Assembly (NCBI RefSeq): GCF_001528665.1
Contig: NZ_BBYJ01000031.1
Location: 1-64,000 of the forward strand
Direction: 5' to 3'
DNA: 64,000 nucleotides
Origin: Microtetraspora malaysiensis
Lineage (GTDB): Bacteria; Actinomycetota; Actinomycetes; Streptosporangiales; Streptosporangiaceae
Shown one piece after another: positions 18,981 to 29,935 of the stretch. The notes under the pieces are model-generated. The model was not told the DNA's origin. It made no database searches and saw only the letters and a list, made by a program, of their open reading frames with translations. Position numbers and translations under genes: made by a program. How positions within the stretch are numbered: position 1 is the stretch's first letter; each line of letters begins with the position of its first letter.

Positions 18981-20222
18981 ATGAGTGTCCAGGTTCGTCC
19001 CATCGCAGAGTCCGGTTGGCCGGAATTCATCCGAGTCCAGCGTGAGGCGTTCAACTCCTCCGACACCGAGGAACGCGATCACTGGCGCGAGCTGTTCGAG
19101 GTGGACCGCTCGCTGGGGGCATACGACGGAGACCTCCTCGTCGGCGGCACCGTCGTGGCGGGCCTCACGATGACCGTGCCGGGCGGCCCCATGCCGGTCG
19201 CCGGGGTCACCGCGGTGGGCGTGCTTCCCTCGCACCGCCGCAAGGGCGTCCTGACCGCGCTGATGACCCGCCAGCTCGGCGACCTGCACGAGAAGGGCGA
19301 GCCCGTCGCCGCGCTCTACGCCTCGGAGGCGGCGATCTACGGCCGGTTCGGGTACGGCAGGGCCGCCGACTCCGTCTTCTTCCGCATCCCGACCGCGCAC
19401 TCGGCGTTCCGGCACGACGCCCCCTCGGACCCGTCCCTGCGCGTGCGTCTCGCCGATCCGGCCGCGGCCCGGGCCGACCTGGAGAAGGTCTTCGAGGCCG
19501 TGCGGACCACCCGGCCGGGCCTGTACGCCCGCTCCGACGCGCGCTGGCGCCTCAGCGTCGTCGGGGACGAGGAGGCCCAGCGCAGGGGGAACGGTCCGCT
19601 GCGCTGCGTGATCGTCGAGGACGACCACGGGCCGCGGGGCTACGCCCTGTTCCGGGTCAAGGACGGGTGGACCGAGCACAGCGTGCCCGACGGTGAGGTC
19701 CTGCTGCGGGAGCTGTTCGCCACCGACCCCGCGGCGTACGCGCTGACCTGGCGCAGCGTGCTGGACCGGGACCTGTGCGCGCGGCTGCGCGTCTGGGCGC
19801 GCCCGGTGGACGACCCGATCGTGCATCTGCTGGCCGAGCCGCGGCAGCTCAACGCGGGCTGGCTGGACGACCTGTGGATCCGCCTGGTGGACGTGGACCG
19901 GGCGCTGGCCTCCCGCGCCTACGCCTCCCCTGTGGACCTCGTGATCGAGGTGGAGGACCGGGTGTGCCCGTGGAACGCGGGCCGCTTCCGGCTGGTCGCG
20001 AGCGCGGGACCCGGCACGGTGAAGGCCTCCTGTGCGCGGACCGGCGACCCCGCCGACGTGACGCTGCCCGTGGACGCGCTCGGCGCCGCGTACCTGGGCG
20101 GGCGTCCCCTGACCGCGCTGGGGGCGGCGGGCCTGATCACCGAGCACAGCGAGGGCGCGCTGCGCGCGCTGTCCACCGCGATGTCGTGGGAGCCGCGCCC
20201 GTGGGGCGGCCTGATCTTCTAG
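18981..20222 (+). CDS. Eis-family GNAT N-acetyltransferase
   Basis: 413 residues, the length and layout of mycobacterial Eis. An N-terminal GNAT domain with VAGVTAVGVLPSHRRKGVLTALM (acetyl-CoA loop RRKGVL) is followed by a second GNAT-like domain and a sterol-carrier-like C-terminal domain (from about 305). The start is the ATG at 18981. Eis enzymes acetylate amines of aminoglycosides or proteins; the substrate here is not evident from sequence. Confidence 0.9.
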   Translation: MSVQVRPIAESGWPEFIRVQREAFNSSDTEERDHWRELFEVDRSLGAYDGDLLVGGTVVAGLTMTVPGGPMPVAGVTAVGVLPSHRRKGVLTALMTRQLGDLHEKGEPVAALYASEAAIYGRFGYGRAADSVFFRIPTAHSAFRHDAPSDPSLRVRLADPAAARADLEKVFEAVRTTRPGLYARSDARWRLSVVGDEEAQRRGNGPLRCVIVEDDHGPRGYALFRVKDGWTEHSVPDGEVLLRELFATDPAAYALTWRSVLDRDLCARLRVWARPVDDPIVHLLAEPRQLNAGWLDDLWIRLVDVDRALASRAYASPVDLVIEVEDRVCPWNAGRFRLVASAGPGTVKASCARTGDPADVTLPVDALGAAYLGGRPLTALGAAGLITEHSEGALRALSTAMSWEPRPWGGLIF

Positions 20223-20231
20223 GCTCGCCTC

Positions 20232-20393
20232 ATGGCGCTGCAAAACTTGCAGATTACGACGGTCGTCGCGATGCGGGCCCGGGACGTGTCCCGGCCCACC
20301 CCGGAGCAGCAGGAGGCCGCAGACCGGCGACTGCTGCGCGACGAGATGCCGCGACGCGAGGCGCGTCGCGGCAAGGAACGGCCGGCGGAGTGA
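20232..20393 (+). CDS. Small hypothetical protein (53 residues)
   Basis: An ATG ten bases after the Eis-like stop opens a 53-residue frame beginning MALQNLQITTVVAMRARDV, followed by a charged, helical Arg/Glu-rich part ending KERPAE. It could be cotranscribed with the acetyltransferase. No Shine-Dalgarno is obvious and no family is recognised; a chance frame in GC-rich DNA is possible. Confidence 0.35.
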   Translation: MALQNLQITTVVAMRARDVSRPTPEQQEAADRRLLRDEMPRREARRGKERPAE

Positions 20394-20450
20394 CGGAACG
20401 TCGGAAGGCGGGCACCGGCCCGCCTCCCGGCGCGTGATCGGAGGCGGCGG

Positions 20451-20918
20451 CTACGGCAGCGGCGGCAGCTCGCCGGTCGTCTCGTAGTCGGAGAGCTGGC
20501 CGATCCTGCGGGTGTGCCGCTCGACCCCGGAGAACGGCGTGGAGAGGAAGATCTCCACGAAGCGCACCGCGTCCTCGACGGGGTGCATCCGGCCGCCCAG
20601 GCTGATCACGTTGGCGTCGTTGTGCTCGCGGGCGAGCCGCGCGGTGTCGTCGTTCCACGCGAGCGCGGCCCGGATGCCGCGCACCTTGTTGGCCGCGATC
20701 TGCTCGCCGTTGCCGGAGCCGCCGAGCACCACGCCGAGGCTGCCGGGGTCGCCCGCCACCCCCTGAGCGGCGCGCAGCACGAACGCCGGATAGTCGTCCT
20801 CGGCGTCGTAGACGAACGGACCGCAGTCGATCACCTCGTGGTTCTGCTCCTTCAGCCAGGAGACGAGGTGGTTCTTGAGCTCGTAGCCGGCATGGTCGGC
20901 ACCGATGTAGACACGCAC
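20451..20918 (-). CDS. rpiB: Ribose-5-phosphate isomerase B
   Basis: Interconverts ribose-5-phosphate and ribulose-5-phosphate. 155 residues from a GTG start: VRVYIGADHAGYELKNHL at the N-terminus, then GVVLGGSGNGEQIAANKV. The catalytic-loop position is Ser rather than Cys in GSGNGE, as in mycobacterial RpiB, and a C-terminal helix follows. The frame runs on upstream to 20984 but the homologous part begins at the GTG. Divergent from def. Confidence 0.95.
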   Translation of the reverse strand: MRVYIGADHAGYELKNHLVSWLKEQNHEVIDCGPFVYDAEDDYPAFVLRAAQGVAGDPGSLGVVLGGSGNGEQIAANKVRGIRAALAWNDDTARLAREHNDANVISLGGRMHPVEDAVRFVEIFLSTPFSGVERHTRRIGQLSDYETTGELPPLP

Positions 20919-21038
20919 AGCCCAAGTCTCGCAGGTGCTCACCCGAGACACGACTTCAGGGGCTCCACTAAAGTAACAAGCCACCGCCCCCGTGACTCCT
21001 TACCGGGCAGGCGCGGAGGCCGACAGACCAGGAGAGAC

Positions 21039-21523
21039 ATGCGCGAGATCCGCTACGTGGGCGACCCCGTCCTGCGCACCCCCGCCGAGCCGGTCACCGA
21101 CTTCGACCGGGAACTGCGCCGGCTCATCGACGAGATGTTCTCGATCATGTACATGGCCGACGGCGTGGGGCTGGCCGGTCCGCAGATCGGCGTGGGCCGG
21201 CGGCTCTTCGTCTACGACATCAGCAACCGCAAGGGCCACGTGGTGAACCCCGAGCTCACGATCGACGACCCCGAGGAGGTCCTCGAGGAGGAGGGCTGCC
21301 TGTCCGTGCCCGGCAAGGAGACCGGCAAGCCGCTGTACGCCCCGACCGCGCGCGCCGCGGGCGTCACGCTCCGCGGGTTCGACCGGCTCGGCCGGCCCGT
21401 GACGGTCAAGGCGCGCGGCATGCTGGCCCGCTGCTTCCAGCACGAGTTCGACCACCTCAACGGCACCCTGTACGTGGACCGGCTGGCCAAGGACGACCGT
21501 AGGAAGATCCTGCTGCAGACCCC

Positions 21524-21527
<4 letters not shown>
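21039..21527 (+). CDS. def: Peptide deformylase
   Basis: Removes the N-formyl group from new proteins using a metal ion. 162 residues with all three motifs: [10 protein letters not shown] (about 44-53), EGCLSVPG (about 86-93) and QHEFDHLNG (about 133-141), supplying the Cys and two His ligands. GGAGAG precedes the ATG. Its TAG stop overlaps the TAG stop of the convergent aldehyde dehydrogenase gene in a shared CTAG. Confidence 0.96.
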
Positions 21528-22930
<1,403 letters not shown>

Positions 22931-23048
22931 GAACCTCATCCTTGTGTGCGACTCGGGCCGGCGCCCCTGGCGCGGCGTCCAGGCTAACGCGAAGGTCGAA
23001 CAGAGCCTGACAAGCGGCTAAAAATCCGCATTAGCCAGAAATGCGAGG

Positions 23049-23669
23049 TCAGTCGAAGATCGGGCCGCGAGTGCGGGACCGCTTGAGCTCGAAGAAGCCG
23101 TCCGTGCCCGCCACGAGCAGGACGCCGTCCCACAGCCGGGCCGCGTCCTCGCCGCGCGGGATGGGCGAGACGACCGGGCCGAAGAACGCCACGCCGTCGA
23201 CGGCGATGATCGGGGTGCCGACCTCCTCGCCGACCAACTCGATGCCCTCGTTGTGCGATGCGCGGATCGCGTCGTCGAACTCCTCCGACTCCATCGCGGA
23301 GACGAGCTCGGGGTCGAGCCCGGCGGCCGTGAGCGCCTCCGCGATCGTCTCCGTCCACGTCTCCGGCTGCTTGCGCCGGCCCCCATCGTGGAACCGCGTG
23401 CCGAGCTCCGTGTAAAGGGTCCCGAGGACCTCCTCGCCGTACTTGTCGGCGGCCGCGGCGAGCACGCGCACCGGCTCGATCGCCCGGCTGAGCTTCTCGC
23501 GGTACTCCTCCGGGATGTCCTTGCCCTCGTTGAGCACGGCGAGACTCATGATGCGCCAGCGCGTGCGCACCGGGCGCTCCCGCTCGACCTCGACCATCCA
23601 GCGGGAGGTGACCCACGCCCACGGACAGAAGGGATCGAACCAGAAGTCGACGGTCTTGGTCTCGGACAT
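23049..23669 (-). CDS. DsbA-like thioredoxin-fold oxidoreductase (Rv2466c family)
   Basis: 206 residues starting at the ATG at 23669 after GGGAGG. The thioredoxin-fold start VDFWFDPFCPWAW and the length match the mycothiol-dependent reductases typified by M. tuberculosis Rv2466c, which also sits beside pepN and rpiB. The active-site motif is CPWA: the first Cys is kept and the second Cys of a CPWC is replaced by Ala, implying a monothiol mechanism with mycothiol. The annotation is by family resemblance. Confidence 0.85.
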   Translation of the reverse strand: MSETKTVDFWFDPFCPWAWVTSRWMVEVERERPVRTRWRIMSLAVLNEGKDIPEEYREKLSRAIEPVRVLAAAADKYGEEVLGTLYTELGTRFHDGGRRKQPETWTETIAEALTAAGLDPELVSAMESEEFDDAIRASHNEGIELVGEEVGTPIIAVDGVAFFGPVVSPIPRGEDAARLWDGVLLVAGTDGFFELKRSRTRGPIFD

Positions 23670-23834
23670 ATGAAGGAGCCTCCCGGTGGGCAATGTGGTT
23701 GCATCGGTGCGTAACCGATGGCCGGATCTGGCTATTCCACCGGCCGATTTGAGGGCGATTTACATCGTCAGGCCATGGCAGGATCGGTTCATCCCTCCGC
23801 GATGGAGCGGCGGGGCATGTGATGAGGAGCGGAT

Positions 23835-26402
23835 GTGGCAGGGAATCTGACCCGTGACGAGGCCCGGGAGCGCGCTCGGCTGCTGACCGTCCAGTCTTAC
23901 GCGGTCGAGCTCGACCTGACGGAGGGCGAGGAGCGGTTCGAGAGCATCACGACGGTCCACTTCACCTCCGGCCAACCGGGAGCGGACACGTTCATCGACC
24001 TGCACGGCGCGCACGTCAGGTCCGCCAAGCTGAACGGCGTGGCGCTCGACGTGAGCACCTACGACGAGGAGAAGGGCCGCCTCCCGCTGCCCGGCCTGGC
24101 CGAGCAGAACGTGCTGCGCGTCGACGCCGACGCGTCCTACATGCGCACCGGCGAGGGCCTGCACCGCTTCGTCGACCCCGTGGACCAGCGCGTCTACCTG
24201 CACAGCCAGTTCGAGACGGCCGACGCGCACCGGATGTACGCCTGCTTCGACCAGCCTGACCTGAAGGCCACCTTCGAGCTGGCCGTGCTCGCGCCCGCGG
24301 AGTGGGAGGTCGTGTCCAACGCCGCCCCCGACTCGGTCGAGGAGCTGGAGGCGCACGAGGGCCGGCACGGCACGCTGCAGGCGGCCAGGCGCTGGCACTT
24401 CCCGGCCACGCCGGTCATGTCCACGTACATCACCGCGCTGATCGCCGGGCCGTACGCCGTGGTCAGGGACGAGCACGACGGCATCCCGCTCGGCATCTAC
24501 GTGCGCAAGTCGCTGGCCGAGTTCCTCGACGCGGACAACATCTTCGAGGTCACCAAGCAGGGCTTCGACTTCTTCCACCGCGTCTTCGACGTGCGCTACC
24601 CCTTCGGCAAGTACGACCAGCTCTTCGTCCCGGAGTTCAACGCGGGCGCGATGGAGAACGCGGGCGCGGTCACTTTCCTGGAGGACTACGTCTTCCGGTC
24701 GCGGGTCACCGACGCCATGGTCGAGCGCCGTGCGGAGACGATCCTGCACGAGATGGCGCACATGTGGTTCGGTGACCTGGTCACCATGCGCTGGTGGGAC
24801 GACCTGTGGCTGAACGAGTCGTTCGCCACCTACATGTCGGTGCTGTGCCAGGCCGAGGCCACCCGCTGGGGCCAGGGCGCGTGGACCACCTTCGCCAACG
24901 TCGAGAAGGCCTGGGCGTACCGGCAGGACCAGCTCCCCTCGACCCACCCGATCGCCGCCGACATCCCGGACATGCAGGCCGTCGAGGTCAACTTCGACGG
25001 CATCACGTACGCCAAGGGCGCCTCGGTGCTCAAGCAGCTCGTGGCCTACGTCGGCCTGGACAACTTCCTGGCCGGCGTCCGCGACTACTTCAACGAGCAC
25101 GCCTGGGGCAACACCACCCTGCAGGACCTGCTGACGGCGCTGGAGCGCACCTCCGGCCGCGACCTGTCGTCCTGGTCGAAGGAGTGGCTGGAGACCTCCT
25201 GGGTCAACACGCTGCGCCCGTCCTTCACCACCGACGACGAGGGCCGCTTCCTCACCTTCGATGTGCTGCAGGAGGCCCCGCAGGAGCACCCGACGCTCCG
25301 CTCGCACCGGGTGGCGATCGGCCTCTACTCCATGATCGACGGCGTGCTCACCCGCACCAAGCGGGTCGAGCTCGACGTCGTGGGCGCCCGCACCGCGGTC
25401 CCCCAGCTGGTCGGCGAGGCCCAGCCCGACGTGGTCCTGGTCAACGACGACGACCTCACCTACGCCAAGATCCGGCTCGACGACCGGTCCCTGCGGACGC
25501 TGGTCGACGGCGGCATCACCGCGTTCACCGACTCGCTGCCCCGCGCGCTCTGCTGGTCGGCCGCCTGGGACATGACCCGGGACTCCGAGATGGCCACCCG
25601 CGACTACGTCAAGCTGGTCGTCTCCGGCATCGACGCGGTCAAGGACATCACGGTCGTGCAGACCGTCCTGCGCCAGGCCCGGCTGGCCGTACAGCAGTAC
25701 GCCGACCCCGCCTGGGTGGACGAGGGCATGGCCGAGCTGGCCCGGGCGCTGCGCGGCCTGGTCGCGTCGGCCGCGCCGGGCTCCGACCACCAGCTCGCCT
25801 ACGTCAACGCCTTCACCTCGGTGGCGGTCTCGGCCGAGGACCTGGCGTTCGTCAAGGGCATCCTCGACGGCACCGCCGCCCCCGAGGGGCTCGCGGTCGA
25901 CGCCGACCTGCGCTGGACGCTCACCCAGGCGCTGGTCTCCGGCGGCGTCCTGGGGGCCGCGGACATCGACGCCGAGCTCCAGCGGGACGCCACCGCCAAG
26001 GGCGAGCGTTCCGCCGCGATGTGCCGGGCGTCGATCCCCACCCCGGAGGCCAAGGCGGAGACCTGGTCGGCCATCACCGGCGGCACGCTGAGCGGCGCGG
26101 TGCTGCGCTCCACGATCGGCGGCTTCATGGACCCGAACCACGTCGAGCTGCTCGAGCCGTACGGCGAGAAGTACTTCGACGAGGTCGGCCGCATCTGGAA
26201 GGAGTGGACCTCCGACAGCGCGCAGAACTTCGTGATCGGCTGCTACCCGGCCCTGCTGATCAGGCCGGAGACGGTCGCGCGGACGGAGGACCACATCTCC
26301 GCGACCCAGCCGCCGCACGCGCTGCGGCGTCTGGTGCTCGAAGGCGCCGACGGCATCAGCCGGGCGCTGCGCGCCCGTGAGAAGGACGCCTCGACCGTCT
26401 GA
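23835..26402 (+). CDS. pepN: Aminopeptidase N (M1 family)
   Basis: Zinc aminopeptidase releasing N-terminal residues from peptides. 855 residues: GAMENAG substrate-anchoring motif near 271-277, HEMAHMWFGD (HExxH, from about residue 305) with the third zinc ligand Glu in the NESFAT segment, then the long C-terminal ERAP1-like helical domain. The start is the GTG at 23835 after GAGGAG. It is divergent from the oxidoreductase, as in mycobacteria. Confidence 0.97.
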   Translation: MAGNLTRDEARERARLLTVQSYAVELDLTEGEERFESITTVHFTSGQPGADTFIDLHGAHVRSAKLNGVALDVSTYDEEKGRLPLPGLAEQNVLRVDADASYMRTGEGLHRFVDPVDQRVYLHSQFETADAHRMYACFDQPDLKATFELAVLAPAEWEVVSNAAPDSVEELEAHEGRHGTLQAARRWHFPATPVMSTYITALIAGPYAVVRDEHDGIPLGIYVRKSLAEFLDADNIFEVTKQGFDFFHRVFDVRYPFGKYDQLFVPEFNAGAMENAGAVTFLEDYVFRSRVTDAMVERRAETILHEMAHMWFGDLVTMRWWDDLWLNESFATYMSVLCQAEATRWGQGAWTTFANVEKAWAYRQDQLPSTHPIAADIPDMQAVEVNFDGITYAKGASVLKQLVAYVGLDNFLAGVRDYFNEHAWGNTTLQDLLTALERTSGRDLSSWSKEWLETSWVNTLRPSFTTDDEGRFLTFDVLQEAPQEHPTLRSHRVAIGLYSMIDGVLTRTKRVELDVVGARTAVPQLVGEAQPDVVLVNDDDLTYAKIRLDDRSLRTLVDGGITAFTDSLPRALCWSAAWDMTRDSEMATRDYVKLVVSGIDAVKDITVVQTVLRQARLAVQQYADPAWVDEGMAELARALRGLVASAAPGSDHQLAYVNAFTSVAVSAEDLAFVKGILDGTAAPEGLAVDADLRWTLTQALVSGGVLGAADIDAELQRDATAKGERSAAMCRASIPTPEAKAETWSAITGGTLSGAVLRSTIGGFMDPNHVELLEPYGEKYFDEVGRIWKEWTSDSAQNFVIGCYPALLIRPETVARTEDHISATQPPHALRRLVLEGADGISRALRAREKDASTV

Positions 26403-26425
26403 CGCGGCGACGTCCGATCGAACGG

Positions 26426-26455
26426 AAGGCCCCGGCCCGCTCAGGCCGGGGCCTT
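26426..26455 (+). terminator. Terminator after pepN
   Basis: Perfect 12-bp stem AAGGCCCCGGCC / GGCCGGGGCCTT with loop CGCTCA, 24 bases past the pepN stop. Confidence 0.85.
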
Positions 26456-26594
26456 CCCGTTCTCCGCGTGCGGGAGGGGCCGGTGAAAGCCCCGCGAAAG
26501 CACGCCGCAAGTTACTCGGGGTGACATTGTGGCGTCGAACCGTTTACAGCGCGGCGGGCCACGTCTACCGTGTGCCCGACCCCGAGGAGGCCCC

Positions 26595-27146
26595 GTGATC
26601 ACGCTCATCTCCATCGCCGTCATCGCCGTGCTGCTCTGCCTCGCCGCCGTCTCCCTCTACAACCGCCTGGTACGCGGGCGCGGCGCGGTGGACAACGCCT
26701 GGGCCCAGATCGACGTGCAACTCAAGCGCCGGCACGACCTCATCCCCAACCTCGTCGAGACCGTCAAGGGATACGCCTCCCACGAGCGTCAGGCGCTCGA
26801 AGCCGTCGTCGCGGCGCGTTCCCGGGCGGTCGGCGCCCAGACCCCGAAGGACCAGGCCGCGGCCGAGGACGCGCTCTCCGGCGCGCTGAAGGGCCTGTTC
26901 GCGCTCGCCGAGGCGTACCCCGACCTCAAGGCCAGCCGGAACTTCTCGGAGCTCCAGGAGGAGCTGTCAGACACCGAGAACCGCATCGCCTACACCCGGC
27001 AGTACTACAACGACGCGGTCCTGACCTACAACAACGCGATCCAGACCGTGCCGGCCAACATCGTCGCGGGCATGACCGGGTTCGCCCCGCGTGAGTACTT
27101 CCAGGCGCCGGGCGAGGAGCGCGGCCCCGTCCAGGTTCGGTTCTGA
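26595..27146 (+). CDS. LemA family membrane-anchored protein
   Basis: 183 residues from a GTG preceded by GAGGAGG. One N-terminal TM helix (ITLISIAVIAVLLCLAAVSL) is followed by the LemA core: VDNAWAQIDVQLKRRHDLIPNLVE, TENRIAYTRQYYNDAVLTYN and the closing FAPREYF. It is immediately followed (two bases) by a DUF2207-type membrane protein. LemA proteins often sit with TPM-domain proteins; a TPM-like gene is three genes away. Biochemical role unknown. Confidence 0.93.
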   Translation: MITLISIAVIAVLLCLAAVSLYNRLVRGRGAVDNAWAQIDVQLKRRHDLIPNLVETVKGYASHERQALEAVVAARSRAVGAQTPKDQAAAEDALSGALKGLFALAEAYPDLKASRNFSELQEELSDTENRIAYTRQYYNDAVLTYNNAIQTVPANIVAGMTGFAPREYFQAPGEERGPVQVRF

Positions 27147-27148
27147 CC

Positions 27149-28567
27149 GTGCTTCTCTGGCTGGCCGCAGGCGCGGCCGTCGCGCTCTGGCTGCTGCTCC
27201 TGGCCGCGCTCGCCCTCGCCACCCGCAACCCGGACGTCGTGGCGGCGCCGCCCACCGGCGATCTCGCCCCCCACTCCCCCGCGATCGTCGACCTGATCAC
27301 CGGCCACTGGAAGCTGTGTGACGAGGCCCCCTCCGCCACGCTGCTCGACCTCGCCTCCAGAGGCGTCGTGCGGATCGAGGAGATCGGCCCCGAGCTGTCC
27401 CTCGTACGGCTCCGCCGCGACCCCGGCGACCTCCGGCCGTACGAGAAGCTCGTCTACGACCACGTGATGTCGCTCGCCGTGGACGGGGTCGTGGCGACCG
27501 GCGCGCTGGCCGAGGGCTCGCGGAATCTCGGCCGATGGTGGAAGAGCTTCCGCAAGAAGGTCATCGTGGAGGCCCGGGCGCTGGGCCTGTCCCGGCCCCG
27601 ATGGAGCAGGGCCCAGGCGGCTCTGCTTACCGCGGCGGCGGCCGTACCCTCCCTCGCGGTCGCCGTCGCGGTCACGATGAGCGACGACGAACGCCAAGGC
27701 GGCCCGGGCGCGGCCGTGGTGACCTTCGCCCTGCTCCTGGCACTGATGGGGCGGCTCAACGGTGAGCGCGGCACGCCGGACGGCGCGCGGGCCGCGGGGC
27801 AGTGGCTGGGCGTGCGGGAGCACCTGGCGGCCACCGGCCGGTTCGCCGAGCAGCCCGCGGCGTCCGTCACGATCTGGGGGCGGCACCTCGCCTACGCCGC
27901 GGCGCTCGGCCTGGCGCCGCGCGCGGTGGCCGGCCTGCCGGTGGGCGTCCCCGCCGACGACAGGCGGGCCTGGTCCGACTACGGCGGCATGTGGCACGTC
28001 GTGCGCGTCCGCTATCCCCGTCGCATGCTGTGGGCGAGGGAGCCGCTGCCGATGCTGTTCTACGCCCTGGCCGCGGGCTTCTTCGCGGGCTTCTGGACCT
28101 GGATGGCGCTGCTGGTCGCGTCGGCCTTCGGGTTGTGGCCGGACACGCTCGTCCGTCCCACCTTCCTCGCCGTCGCCGCCGTCGTGGCGGGCGTGCCGCT
28201 GTGGTACGCGGTCGTCGATCTGACCGGCAAGGCCGAGATCGAGGGCCAGATCGTCCGGCTCCGCCGCTTCCAGGCCGGCACCAAGGGCAACAACGATCCC
28301 AAGTACGCCTACTGGTGCGCGATCGACGACGGCCGGGCCCGCGAGGTCAAGGCGTACGGCATCGGCGAGCGGCTGTGGAGCTCTCTCTCGGAGGGAGAGA
28401 GGGTGCGTGCCCGGGTCGGCAGAAAGCTCGGCTGGATCGACGCGATCGAGGTGATCGAGCGGTCCCGCCTCCAGGGAACGGCCGGGTACGACGACACCGA
28501 GGAACACCGCGTCGTCGCCCCGGAGAACCTCGGAGAGGTCCGGATCTTCGACCCCCGTCAGGAATGA
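27149..28567 (+). CDS. DUF2207-like membrane protein
   Basis: 472 residues starting at a GTG two bases after the LemA stop. An N-terminal TM helix, a winged-helix-like stretch (SATLLDLASRGVVRIEEIG, as in DUF2207 proteins), paired TM helices at about 155-185, and a further pair at about 305-360 followed by a soluble tail. The usual N-terminal extracytoplasmic DUF2207 domain is missing; only the membrane and cytoplasmic half is represented. Partner of LemA by position. Confidence 0.8.
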   Translation: MLLWLAAGAAVALWLLLLAALALATRNPDVVAAPPTGDLAPHSPAIVDLITGHWKLCDEAPSATLLDLASRGVVRIEEIGPELSLVRLRRDPGDLRPYEKLVYDHVMSLAVDGVVATGALAEGSRNLGRWWKSFRKKVIVEARALGLSRPRWSRAQAALLTAAAAVPSLAVAVAVTMSDDERQGGPGAAVVTFALLLALMGRLNGERGTPDGARAAGQWLGVREHLAATGRFAEQPAASVTIWGRHLAYAAALGLAPRAVAGLPVGVPADDRRAWSDYGGMWHVVRVRYPRRMLWAREPLPMLFYALAAGFFAGFWTWMALLVASAFGLWPDTLVRPTFLAVAAVVAGVPLWYAVVDLTGKAEIEGQIVRLRRFQAGTKGNNDPKYAYWCAIDDGRAREVKAYGIGERLWSSLSEGERVRARVGRKLGWIDAIEVIERSRLQGTAGYDDTEEHRVVAPENLGEVRIFDPRQE

Positions 28568-28592
28568 CACTTGGCCATGAGATGGTGATTCG

Positions 28593-29567
28593 ATGAAGTC
28601 GGCCAGGGACCTGTTGATCGCGCTCGCACAGCGGTATTCGTTCGGTGACGTCGGAGCCCTCGCTCCCGCGGTCCTGGGGCCCGGAGAACGCGCCGACGAG
28701 GTGGCCGCGGTGTGCGAGTTCGGCCAGCGGCTGCTCACCCTGGACGCCGAGGACTTCGCCGACGAGAACGACGCGCGCAGCGTCCCGGCCGACCTGCGGC
28801 GCCGCGCCCGCGCCTGCCACATGCCGCAGACGTCCCGTGAGCAGCCACGCGGCGCCCTGGAGTCGCTGCGACCCTCGTACGCGCTGCTCCTGGAGGTGAT
28901 CGAGATCCGCTGGAGGCGGCGCGAGCTCAGCACCATGATCTCGGCGGTCCACATCGCCAGCGAGTACCTCCCACTGCTCGCGTTCGAGCCGGCCCTCGGC
29001 CACGCGGGCGACCCGGTGCGCTGGCCCGAGGGGTTGCGCGCGCCGGGCAGCAGGTTCGGCTCGATCGGCGACCGGGAGTGCGACCACACGCGGGCGGAGC
29101 AGTCGGCGGTCGAGCGGACACTGCGTGTGGCGGTCGAGCCCGGCCAGGGCTGGCGCGCCTACTTCGACCGGCAGCACAGCCAGGTCGCCGGCGCCCTGGC
29201 CACCTGCGTGGCCCGCTGCCGCACCCCTTGCACCGCCATGGACTGGGTGCCGGAGAAGGACGATCTCGCTCTCCGCTCCCGCGTCGCGCTGGCCTTCGCC
29301 GAGACCCCGCTCGTACGGCTCCGCCACGCCGCGCCGGTCGGCCACGGCTTCGGTGTGCCGTCGCCGGAAGAGGTCCGGGACGCGTGGCAGCGCAGCCGGT
29401 CCTTGCTGGACAAGAACGAGGTCGGCCACCGGGCGACCGAGAACGACGGCTTCTCCCTGTCCGGGTTGCCCAGCCTGTTCTCCGCCGTCGCGGCCGTGCC
29501 CGTACGGCCGGCCTCCCTGCTGTCCGACGTGTCGGCCCACCTGGTGAAGCTCCTGGAGGAGCACTAG
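28593..29567 (+). CDS. Hypothetical protein, LemA-cluster
   Basis: 324 residues, soluble, Arg/Ala/Leu-rich and mostly helical in appearance, with Cys residues at CHMPQ, CVARCRTPC and no signal peptide. It begins 25 bases after the DUF2207 gene and its TAG stop shares a CTAG with the convergent TPM-like gene. No family is recognised. The spacing and strand suggest an operon LemA-DUF2207-this protein. Confidence 0.75.
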   Translation: MKSARDLLIALAQRYSFGDVGALAPAVLGPGERADEVAAVCEFGQRLLTLDAEDFADENDARSVPADLRRRARACHMPQTSREQPRGALESLRPSYALLLEVIEIRWRRRELSTMISAVHIASEYLPLLAFEPALGHAGDPVRWPEGLRAPGSRFGSIGDRECDHTRAEQSAVERTLRVAVEPGQGWRAYFDRQHSQVAGALATCVARCRTPCTAMDWVPEKDDLALRSRVALAFAETPLVRLRHAAPVGHGFGVPSPEEVRDAWQRSRSLLDKNEVGHRATENDGFSLSGLPSLFSAVAAVPVRPASLLSDVSAHLVKLLEEH

Positions 29568-29935
29568 ACGCGGGCCACGCAGTCGGCCAGGGCGGCGAGG
29601 CCGGTGACCAGGCCGCCGGCGAGATCGCCCGCGGCGAAGGCGGCGGTCATGGAGACCGCCACGAGCCGGCACTCCCCGTCCGTGAGCAGTTTCCTGGCCC
29701 GCTCGCCCGTCACGATCTCCAGGGCCCGGTCCTCCACGTCGACCATGATGAGGACCGCCCGGTCGGCGACGTCGCCGAGCGCGGCGTGCAGCCGTTCGGC
29801 GAACTCCCGCCTCGGCCCCTCGGCCCGCCCGAGATAGACCGCGAAGCGCAGCCCGGTGCGGGCCTCGGCCGCTCCGCGCGCGGAGCGGATGTCGTCGATC
29901 TGCAGAGGAGTCAGCGCGCGCACGGCCCTCACCAT
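29564..29935 (-). CDS. TPM-like (DUF5130-type) protein
   Basis: 123 residues resembling the TPM-domain fold: TGLRFAVYLG, then ALGDVADRAVLIMVDVEDRALEIVTGERARK, the typical core strands of the TPM phosphatase-like domain. No TM helix or signal. Its GTG start overlaps the stop of the upstream small membrane protein by a few bases. Convergent with the LemA operon. Confidence 0.75.
   Translation of the reverse strand: MVRAVRALTPLQIDDIRSARGAAEARTGLRFAVYLGRAEGPRREFAERLHAALGDVADRAVLIMVDVEDRALEIVTGERARKLLTDGECRLVAVSMTAAFAAGDLAGGLVTGLAALADCVARV

Noticed and set aside
23760-26510. 916-codon minus-strand open frame opposite pepN
   Set aside because: Shadow frame; pepN has complete M1 motifs in the plus frame.
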